64,000 nucleotides of DNA from Phytopythium helicoides (Eukaryota > Oomycota > Peronosporomycetes > Pythiales > Pythiaceae). The stretch lies in NCBI GenBank assembly GCA_024867545.1, contig JANFNE010000031.1, positions 248,001 to 312,000 of the forward strand, written 5' to 3'. Position numbers and translations under genes: made by a program. Every line of letters starts with the position of its first letter. Positions within the stretch are counted from its first letter, which is position 1. The notes under the pieces were generated by a model, which had not been told where the DNA came from, did not search any database, and saw only the letters and a list, made by a program, of their open reading frames with translations. Positions 33,800 through 42,247 of the stretch are shown in pieces.

Positions 33800-34348
33800 T
33801 TACGACGGTTGTTGCTGCTGCTCTAGCTGTTTCTGCTTCTTTCGCTGCTGTCGCAGTTTCTGCTTGAGATTCTTTGCCTTCTTCATCGCAGCCTCCTCCC
33901 GCAGCTTTTCCAGCAGCTCTTCCTGCGCCGTGAGCTTGCGCTTTTTCCCCCTCTGCTCTCCGTCTTTTGCATCCTCCGCCCCCTTGCCGCGCAGCCTCTC
34001 CAGCTCCTTCTCCTCTCTGTCGAGCGCCTCCTGCTGCTCCTTGTCGGCCTGCTTCGCCGCCTCAGCAGCGCGCTCCGCAGGAGACTTGTACGCAGCCCCT
34101 GGTCGTTTCAGGATCTTGCGCTTGAGCTCTCGCTGCTCCTCGGTCGTCGTGTCAATTGCGCCAGCATTCCTTCCCGTGAGACTCGGCTTGTCCGTCGCAC
34201 TACTCGGTCGATACAGCGCCACCGGCGGCCGTGAAGCCACCGCCTGCTCCACCTGCTCTTCCTCTTCCTGCTGCTCGTCACCTCCAAGCAGCCATGACTG
34301 CACCACGCCCAGCGCACCCGCGTGGAACTCGAGCTCGTCGTCCGCCAT
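33800..34348 (-). CDS. Small charged coiled-coil protein, unknown
   Basis: Intact 182-codon frame starting MADDELEFHAGALG. The acidic N-terminus (EEEEQVEQ) is followed by a conserved-looking LKRKILKRPGAAYKSP stretch, then a long Lys/Glu/Gln-rich helix with a KKRKLTAQEELLEKLREEAAMKK nuclear-localisation-like region, ending in a poly-Gln tail. The composition suggests a nuclear or nucleolar protein (ribosome assembly or RNA processing), but I do not recognise the family. It diverges from RPS13 across 284 bp, which suggests shared promoter control. Confidence 0.6.
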   Translation of the reverse strand: MADDELEFHAGALGVVQSWLLGGDEQQEEEEQVEQAVASRPPVALYRPSSATDKPSLTGRNAGAIDTTTEEQRELKRKILKRPGAAYKSPAERAAEAAKQADKEQQEALDREEKELERLRGKGAEDAKDGEQRGKKRKLTAQEELLEKLREEAAMKKAKNLKQKLRQQRKKQKQLEQQQQPS

Positions 34349-34632
34349 GGGCCGAAATGGCTCAATATGTGACTGGCTTCAGCTTGTCATCGATACTTAA
34401 GCGGGAGGTGGACGATACGGGTGGGTATGAAAACCCGTAACTCGATGGACCGGGTTGGATCATCTTGATATTTGTATGATATGCTGGTCGAAAACCCGGG
34501 CTGGGACAGAATGAAAGACCCGTGGGCCGGGTGGTTGGCTGGTGGTCGGCAGCCGGAAGCGCTGGATGAACATGGCGGCGCTCACTCTTTGATTCCAGCA
34601 CTCCAAGGCAAAGAACTCCAACCGCAGCAACC
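34349..34632. promoter_or_regulatory. Bidirectional promoter with clustered ACCCG/CGGGT words
   Basis: Between the divergent coiled-coil and RPS13 genes. Within 34418-34545 the pentamer ACCCG or its complement CGGGT occurs six times, including the inverted pair AACCCG and CGGGTT about 13 nt apart. The function is inferred from position and repetition only. Confidence 0.4.
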
Positions 34633-35321
34633 ATGGGCCGCATGCACAGCAAGGGTAAGGGCATGTCCAAGTCGGCGCGCCCGTACAAGCGCCAGCCGCC
34701 TTCGTGGCTCAAGGTCTCGGCCGCCGACGTCGAGGACCAGATCTGCAAGTTCGCCAAGAAGGGCCTCACGCCCTCGCAGATCGGCGTCATCCTGCGTGAC
34801 TCGCACGGCGTCGCCCAGGTCAAGTCGGTCACGGGCTCCAAGGTGCTGCGTGTGCTCAAGAAGAACGGTGCGTCTCGCTTCCTGGGTCTGCTGGATTCGC
34901 GGTAGCGAACGGGCGAGTGGCTGACGTGCTGCTGTGATTTCTCCCCTGCCCATCGTCGGACGATGTGTGTCCCCCTTGCGGTCATGTCGCTCCCATCGAC
35001 TCGGTATCGCCTGACGTGCGGATCCGATGGTGACGTCCGATTCGGTCGTTGGCCTCTCCGTCTGACGTGGGGATACGCGGGTTTGGGTGATCGCGTTCAG
35101 GTCTTGCCCCGGAGCTCCCGGAGGACCTGTACATGCTCATCAAGAAGGCTGTCGCTGTCCGCAAGCACCTTGAGCGCAACCGCCAGGACAAGGACTCCAA
35201 GTTCCGCCTCATTCTGATCGAGTCGCGTATCCACCGCCTCGCTCGCTACTACCGCCAGAACCGCAAGCTCTCGCCCAACTGGAAGTACGAGTCGGCCACG
35301 GCCTCGACCCTCGTCGCCTAA
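34633..35321 (+). CDS. RPS13: 40S ribosomal protein S13 (uS15)
   Basis: Cytosolic small-subunit protein uS15, which binds 18S rRNA near helix 22 and bridge B4. Exon 1 (34633-34867) encodes [20 protein letters not shown] through [20 protein letters not shown] to VLKKN. Exon 2 (35101-35321) continues [35 protein letters not shown] and [14 protein letters not shown]. The intron 34868-35100 (GTGCGT to TTCAG, 233 nt) splits the Gly codon after KKN. The spliced protein is 151 residues, the universal eukaryotic S13 length. The intron is the longest I could assign in this window, as is common for ribosomal protein genes. Confidence 0.97.
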
Positions 35322-35624
35322 GCGCTTCGTGTGCTCAGGACCGCGCTTTCAGCTGCGGGGATTGCTTGATCCGCGTGCTCGCTGGGTGATGAGTAGTGTT
35401 GCTAGGCTTTGACCGTTCAATACACTTCACCTGTTTGCTGGATATGAAGAATTGCTAGCACTCGCCTTCGGCTCGCGGGTATGGGCGTGGTAAGCCCGGC
35501 ATCCTACGATAAAAGACGATGACTGGGAATGGAACTCAGTGAAAATGCAACATTGCCTGAGTTTACAGTGCTATCTGCGGGCAACGCTGAGCGCACCTGC
35601 AGACACTTTGTGGCCCCTGATGTG
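35322..35624. other. RPS13 3' end and Fanzor 3' flank, possible guide-RNA region
   Basis: Gap between RPS13 and the 3' end of the Fanzor gene. Small stems GCC-TTC-GGC (35464-35472) and GGGC/GCCC (35483-35497) lie close together. In TnpB/Fanzor loci the guide (omega) RNA overlaps or follows the 3' end of the nuclease gene, so this is the place to look; assignment is inference. Confidence 0.3.
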
Positions 35625-37564
35625 TTAAGTTGGCGCTCGACAGAAAACGGTAGGTCTTGGTTGACCACGGAGCATGTTGAGGAGAAGCATCAGCATGTTC
35701 TTCGAGGCGTTGACGTCGCGGTTCACAGTAGTACCAAAACAGCCATTGGATCGACAATGGAGCACACTATAAACCTTGCACGTCCGCCATTCCTTGTCCG
35801 TGCTGTTCTTGACCTTGCAGAGGCGGAGACTGTACTGGTATTCTAGCCGCCGGTGGCAACGTGAGTGAAGCTTGCTGGTGCGAAACTCATCAATCGATTG
35901 CACACGACAGTAGTTTCTCAATGTGTGCTTGAGTCTTTTGACTGGCCCCGCGGGGCACTTCTTGATGAGTCCAGAGTAATCGGTATTGCTCCAATCTCCA
36001 AATCCAACCACCGTTCGCCTGCCTGCTTGCTGGGTCAGTCTCCGACATAGTTCATGTAGCTTTTTCTGCGCAAAGATGTACCGACCAAAACGCAGGTTGC
36101 GGAATCCCTTCGTCCGTGAAAATCCTAGCAGGTTTTCCATACGTGGAATAACGTATCGTGTGTACGTTTCCAGCAACTCGAGCGACGCGGTCTTCTTCGA
36201 CGGCATCTGACGCTCGGCCGCCAAAATGTCGGGACGCCGCTCCTCCCAGCAAGCTATCTTCTGGTTGCTCTTGTGGTAGCGAGCATCCTCGTAAAACTCA
36301 CGAGAAGAGCAGTGGATAGTCTCGCCGTCCTGGTTGGTTGCTACAAACAGATCTCGTCTGCCAGATCTAGACCCCACATGACATCATAATCTTCTTCCCG
36401 AAGTGGGCGGTCTGTCGCCGGATGGGTTTTCCGCATGACAATGCTGACAGCCTTTCCGTCCGTCACGATCTCTCCTGCGAACTTCTTGTTGGCTGTTTCA
36501 AACTTCTCGATATTGAAGAGACTGTGCCACCAATCGTCCGCGACAGCATTCCAATCGTCACCTAAAGGAGGCACGCGAACACCAGCACGTAGAAGTAGAC
36601 TGTGGAGCGCCGTCTTGCACATCTTGAAGTGCGAGCACTTGAACCCATTCTTTGTTGGCAGAAGACTGAACGTGCGGACCTCTGGGATGTCCTGTCGATG
36701 CTGAAACCGGCGATTCCTCTCCTCAATGTCGGTTAGAATCATGTAGGTGAGAGGAAGCAATCTGTTAGCCTCGTCGGACAAGTAGCCGCTCTCGTTGCGC
36801 GGGATCTGCTCTCTCCAAGCCTGCACCTCGGTATCGTTGCCGTTGTAGACAGGGTCCAGGATGCTCTTGATCATGACGTAGGTCTCAGCACCGTTCAAGT
36901 CATAGACCCGCTTGATGTGACGGTGAAAGCGACGGTAGAAATTGCGTACGATCGCGTTCTTGGTGTTAGTGGTTATCATTTGGGTTGCGTTCTGCTGCCA
37001 ACCAGCGGTAATCTGCCGGTTGCTTGCACGTCGAGCGTCTTCACCTCGCCAAGTGTTGTACAGCGTGACTGATTGCTGGAATGCAGGAGACCCGAGTGTG
37101 GAGTTGGCGTTGCAAACACACGATAGGCATCTGTAGAAGAAGACCTGGTCGAGTGGCTCCACTGCATCGCCCAGCTGACACATCCGCACGGCGTGGATGT
37201 TGGCGAGGACGTAAGCCTCCAGCACGGCCTGGTTCATATCCGCCAGCACGGACTCCCACGGCAAAGTCATGGCCTCATCGCTCTTGCAAAACGCCTTGAG
37301 CGACGTCTTGACGCACACAAGCGAGGATTTGGCGTTCGCTGCGTCACGAGCCTCGACTTCTGCTCGTCGCCTCTTTGACTGACTCTTGCGTGGTTCTGCA
37401 CTGCGCTTCTTCCTTTTAGACCTAGCACCAGCTGCACGTGTTGTCTTGGACCGACCTCGACGAGTTGCGGAAGCAGCTCTACTCGTTGTGAATCTGCGTA
37501 GCCCTCGTTTACGTGTATGCAGTCAGAGCTGCAAAGGCCGCTTTACTAGCTTGCCGTGGCTCAT
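35625..37564 (-). pseudogene. Fanzor (eukaryotic TnpB-like) RNA-guided nuclease, broken
   Basis: About 640-residue relative of IS605 TnpB. N-terminal Arg/Lys-rich segment (KRKKRSAEPRKSQSKRRR), likely a nuclear localisation signal, then a helical REC-like part. The RuvC-I motif is split: one frame gives WGLD, the other GRRDLFVATNQDG. A single missing base at about 36361-36364 separates them, in the codon after the catalytic Asp. RuvC-II is represented by VVGFGDWS and the IDEFRTSK block. The zinc-finger region has SRC and HCRSNGC; RuvC-III is TTVNRDVNASKNM. A TGA at 37523 interrupts the frame after an upstream MSHGKLVKRPLQL start. Fanzors are programmed by a guide RNA and are carried by transposons; none of the usual transposon ends was recognised here. 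Either decayed or affected by sequence errors. Confidence 0.8.
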
Positions 37565-37852
37565 GATGGAGCTCTGGAGATCCTTCCTATGGTATCTTCA
37601 ACAAGCAATACGAAGTGTCAATGCAGTGCTGTTGTCATCGCTGGGGGAGGGCATCGCGCAACCTGATGAACTGCGCTGCCAGCTTGTCAATTGGGAAGTA
37701 CCGTGACGACAGGTTTATTTAGCTTCACATCTCCTTTTCCACGTTTTCCGGTTGAGTGAGAGTTTATGTTGATCGTTGGGCTGAGAAAGGTGAATGTAGA
37801 AATGGAGGGTTTTGTGGCCATCTACCACAGCCAATGCCGGGTACCCCGGCCA

Positions 37853-40825
37853 TTAACTTGTTGACTCTGGCCGCCTTTCGCCTGTGTGGATACTCGCTGT
37901 CTTGAGAGCAAGACGGAGCCGTGCGTTCGCGATGCGCTTTCTCTCCAGAATCAGCGACGGGCTTTTGCATTCACTGTCAATGTGGCGTTGCAGTGTCTTG
38001 GCGACAATAGTTTCTTGGCAGTCGGCACGAGGACATGTTATGAGCCTGTTTCGGCACTCGTGATGGTAGTGGTGAGTGATAGCCCGCTTCTTGATCATTT
38101 CCCCGCAGAGCAAGTCGCATTCCACGAGCTCTTCTTTCTCGTGGTACCGCTGAACAAGCTCCTCGCGGTATCGATAACGCTCACAGGTTGCCGTCAGATG
38201 TTGCTGCCGATCGGAGAAGCGATGGACTTGTCCACATCCAATCTCCTGGCATACGACCATTCGATGAACACACTCGACCCTATGATGCGTTTCCAGCCTT
38301 CGGACATTAATGGTCCCACCACAGCCTTGACGACACTCTACGCTGTCCATCTCGCGATCCCGTGCGCGCTGAGCAAGGAGTTTTAGCCTCTGATTGATGA
38401 AACAGCTCGTCTGGTCACGATAAGATGGAGTCAGAGGAATGCCAAACCGCTTTCGAATCGCTGGCGTGCTGAGGATGACCCAACCAGTGTTGAAAGCATG
38501 GCGCTCGAGGCAACTGGAGAGACATATCATCGACAAGGTCCCCCATGGCTTCTTCAAAAGTCCAGTACGCAGCAAGAGTTTTTGACTTAGCCACATCCAA
38601 GATGGTTGCAGCTGTTTGCTGAATTTGTTGCAAGCTTCGGCACTCACGCCAATATCGGATCTCTTGAATAAACCCTTGGAACGAGTCACCTCTCTGGCTT
38701 GCGCCAAGTCGAGTGAATGGCAGATCAAATACACCACGCTTGATTGATTTTAGCGCACCATTGAGAAAAAGACAAACCTCTTCTTGCTCGCTGCCAACAC
38801 AATGTGATACCATTTGTTCCGTTCAAGCTGAACCTGAAAATTGACTTCCCTAGCCGCTTTTGCAGTGGCGGATCGAAAAAAGGTGAGCTCTCCCTTGGGT
38901 CCAGAGACTATGGAGATTGCATTTTTGGCGGAAGACGCAATGATGTGGCGGCCACGACGCTCAAGGATCTCAACGGGTGTATTTTCTGATGTGAGAGCTA
39001 GCTTCGCATTTACTTTCTCAAGTTCACGATTGTATCGTCTTCGAAGGCGCTCACTGTTCGAATCTCCTGGGTCGAGGCCTTCCAGTGCCGATGTCAGCTC
39101 TGAGCGCTTACTCAGCAACTTTTGTTGCTCTTTTGCTTTTTGTTTTCTGTCCGTCGCAGAGCCACTTGATTGGTTACCTGGAGTTGCGATATGTCGTGCC
39201 CACGCTTCAAGGCTGCTAAGCATGGATACTTCCTGCTCTGGCAACATTTCTTGAATCAAAGGCTTTGACGTAAGAATTTCTGCCGTTTGAGCCGCAACTG
39301 CTTCGCGCACCGCTTGCTTTTTAGATTCATCTTGAATATCAGTTTGAAATATCCGATTCGCCTCCGTCACATTCAACTGTATCCAAGCCTTTGCTAAGAG
39401 AACGGCTTTCTGTGTTCTGATGATCTCATTATCGGCCTCATTGAATTCATCCGCAAGCTCCTTTGCACTCATCGATACACTTGAGGGGGCTGCTGATCCT
39501 GCTTCCCCTTTTCTTGTGCTGGTACTCACCCCCTTATGCTTTCTTGCATTTTTCAGCTCCTTCAGCTTTTTCTTGCAGCGCGTTGAGACTTCTTGCCACC
39601 GTTGGTTTTCCCGCTGGTTCATTGCCATCTGCTCGACTTGTTCCAAGCTGAGGTGCAGCAACGACAGGATTTCTTCTTGAGGGTCCACAATCCAAACGTA
39701 ATACTCTGCAGTCCAGGGTGGAGAAATATCGGCACTACCCAGCACATCTTGATCCCGGTTAAGCAATATATAGGAATCCCCACCTGTCTTAAAATGTAGC
39801 ATGCTTCGATCCCCAGACAAAGCCATAAAATCTTCGTGTAAATGGCGGTCGCGCCACCGTAAGCGAGCCTTGCACCCGTGCGCTGCATTCTTACAGGGTA
39901 CAATTCGGCTAATACAGTCGCTTTGACGATGTCGATCAAGATGGCGAAGCTTCACAGAAACCCCGCATTCTTCACAGATGATGGGAGTGTTCTTTTCTCG
40001 GGCTCGAGCTGCAAGCTCATTCCTCTCAAGCGTGACTTTGCACTCTGAGCGAAGGTGCTCGTTTACTTTGCCGACAGGTACCCACTCTTTGCACCCATTG
40101 ATTTCGTTTGGGCACGGACGCTCTCTCTCAGGGCATTCTTCTTCCTGGTGATCGAGTAAATGCCGTTTTTTTACCGTTTGCCCACACCACTCGCACTCGG
40201 TTTCTTCGTTCACGAACTCTGCATCAGCTGCAATCTTTCGACGTCTCACCGCAACAGCGCACTCGCTGGCTTCATGTCGTTCTTGCTGATCGAAAGGAAA
40301 CTTGTTGTTGCAACCCCACTCTGCAAAGCGGCACGATACTGTCCTTTTCTCGCACATGTAGAGTTCGTGGCGTTTCAAGTGTCGCTTTCGAATGTGGAGC
40401 GAGGCGTCGTTGCATATTTCACAAGGAACTAGCGTGTCTCCTTCGTCACGATCCTGCAGTAGCTTTCGCGTTCGCCGCGCAAATGCGCACGTCTTTGCTT
40501 CGTGCTCCGCTCGGTGATTCTCTGGGAAAACTGCGCCGCATCCTGGATGTAAGCACCTCACTTCCCGAAGTGGACAAACAACTCTTTGGTGCGCTTTCAC
40601 GCCAGACGACGGGATCTCGTCTCCACAAACACATAGTGTGACGTCCGTAAGCGTTTCAGCGCCGGGCCTTGCAGGCGAATTCTGTGTCTATAACTCCAGT
40701 CGAGTAAGCAGTCTTTCTCTCAAAGTAATGTTCTCCCAAACAGGTTTCCTTACAGATCGCTGCTTGCCCAAAGGTGCAAGTGGCGACAGCGGTCGGACCA
40801 CGGGCGCACTAGCACTTGCTGCCAT
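37853..40825 (-). CDS. TRAF-type zinc-finger and LamG-like domain protein
   Basis: Large protein of about 980 residues. A possible start MAASASAPVVRPLSPLAPLG (40825) must pass a stop near 40700 to join the main frame, which is open from CVCGDEIPSS. It carries repeated TRAF-type Cys/His fingers (VVCPLREVRCLHPGCGAVFP, VSCRFAEWGCNNKFPF, RPCPNEINGCKEWVPVG, VPCKNAAHGCKARLR), a coiled-coil middle (RCKKKLKELKNARKH, KEQQKLLSKRSELTSALEGL), a ConA/LamG-like fold (KWYHIVLAAS, FLNGALKSIKRG, GFIQEIRYWRECRS), then more TRAF-like fingers (MVVCQEIGCGQVHRF, ITCPRADCQETI). Frame changes lie at about 38795-38813 and 38490-38520. Mixed TRAF and lectin-like folds suggest an intracellular scaffold; the exact role is unknown. 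Confidence 0.65.
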
Positions 40826-41281
40826 CAGTTCCCGCTTCTTCACGTCCACAGCTTCCAGAGCCCTCGTCAGCTCCAGCCTGACACCATTTCACCCCCAAAT
40901 ATTCCCCTTTTGAGCACCACCAAACGCCTCAAGCCCTCCACATCGACTCCCTCACAGCTCTTGCTGCAGCGCCAGCACCTTGCTCGACGGAGACGCAGCG
41001 CTCGACCGCACCGCCGCAGCCGCCGCCAGCTGCGGAATGCGCGACGGCTCCCACCGCACTCCCTCCATGTCCCTTCTCGTCCAGTGTTGAAGTGAGCGTC
41101 ACTCCAAGGGAAACCTTTACGCGTCCCGAATTCGCCCCTTCTTTCATCATGTTACCAGAAGGTCGCGCGAACAAAGTATACTTTGCGCCTATATAGTCCC
41201 GTGTTTGGCGGCACCGTTAGGGACGCCACTCCTTTGCGACCCTTGACGCAACCAACACTGAGAGACAGGCGGAGAGGCAAC
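40826..41281. promoter_or_regulatory. Divergent promoter region
   Basis: Region between the divergent TRAF/LamG and paired-HTH genes. It contains only short basic or Gly/Ala frames that look non-coding. Confidence 0.3.
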
Positions 41282-42189
41282 ATGCCCAAGGGCCGGGTGC
41301 TGACGCCCGCGGAGCGCGAGACGATCGTCGAGATGCACCGCGCGGGCGCCAGCGGGCGCGAGATCGCCAAGAAGCTCGAGCGCAGCAAGACGGTCGTGCT
41401 CAACTTCCTGCGCGACCCGGCGCAGTACGCGCAGATCAAGCGCAGCGGCCGCAAGCGCGCGCTCTCGAGCGAGGATGAGCGCCGGCTGTACGTCGCGCTG
41501 TTCCGGCGTCCGCCGCCCCCGTCGGTGGCTCGCAGTGGAGGCGGTGGCGGTGCGCAGGGCGAGGCGCAGGAGGAGGAGGAGGAGGAGAGGAGGACGCGCG
41601 GCTGTCCGCGGCGCTGGGCATGGACCTCGGCGCGGCCGCCGCGCTCTCGACTAGCAAGAGCGCAGAGCAGATCAAGCGAGAGTTCAACCTGCCACTCAGT
41701 GTGCGCCGCATCCAGCAACTTCTGTCCGAGTGGCGCACGCACGCGCGCAGGCAGATGGATGTGAGCACCCAGGCGCGGAGCGGGGAAGAATCGGCTGACA
41801 GCGACGCCGATCGTCAGGAGGAAAGCAAGAACGAGGACGGCGCGGTCGCCACGAGCGACGATATCTCCACTGCGGACGCCATGCTCGCTCTGCCCGATGA
41901 AAAGTCGGACAAGACTCCACATCCAGAACTCCCGGGGGCAAATTTGGAGGTGCTCGGTATCGAGGAGCCCACGAACTTCCCGGATCTGCAGCTCGCGCTG
42001 GCGGTCGACAAACTGCCGAGCGAGACGGAAGTCCAGGAAGCAGGGGAACCTGGACCAGCTAGCACGAACATCAAGGAAGGCGCGAAGGATCCATCTACAG
42101 GTGAAGAGTCAACACAGGATGAAGTAACTGCGGACGATCTGACTCCACCCCCACTCTCTTTGGAAGCGTCCGACTCGGATCTTGCTTGA
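41282..42189 (+). CDS. Tc1/mariner-type paired HTH protein, transposase-derived
   Basis: Starts MPKGRVLTPAERETIVEMHR at 41282, about 302 residues. A first helix-turn-helix (residues 8-47, GASGREIAKKLERSKTVVLNFL) is followed by a linker with GRKRALSSEDERRLYVAL, an acidic run, and a second HTH (SAEQIKREFNLPLSVRRIQQLLSEW). This is the bipartite DNA-binding half of Tc1/mariner transposases. No DDE/D catalytic domain follows; instead there is a 150-residue acidic, Pro/Thr-rich tail resembling an activation domain. One frame change occurs in the (GAG)n tract at about 41575-41592; read through, EDARLSAALGMDLG joins the second HTH. Probably a domesticated transcription regulator rather than a transposon; no terminal inverted repeats seen. 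Confidence 0.7.
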
Positions 42190-42247
42190 ATCTAACAGTA
42201 CCCCCTCACTTTCATTTTCACGGCGTGATCGTATTTTCTATCAACCT

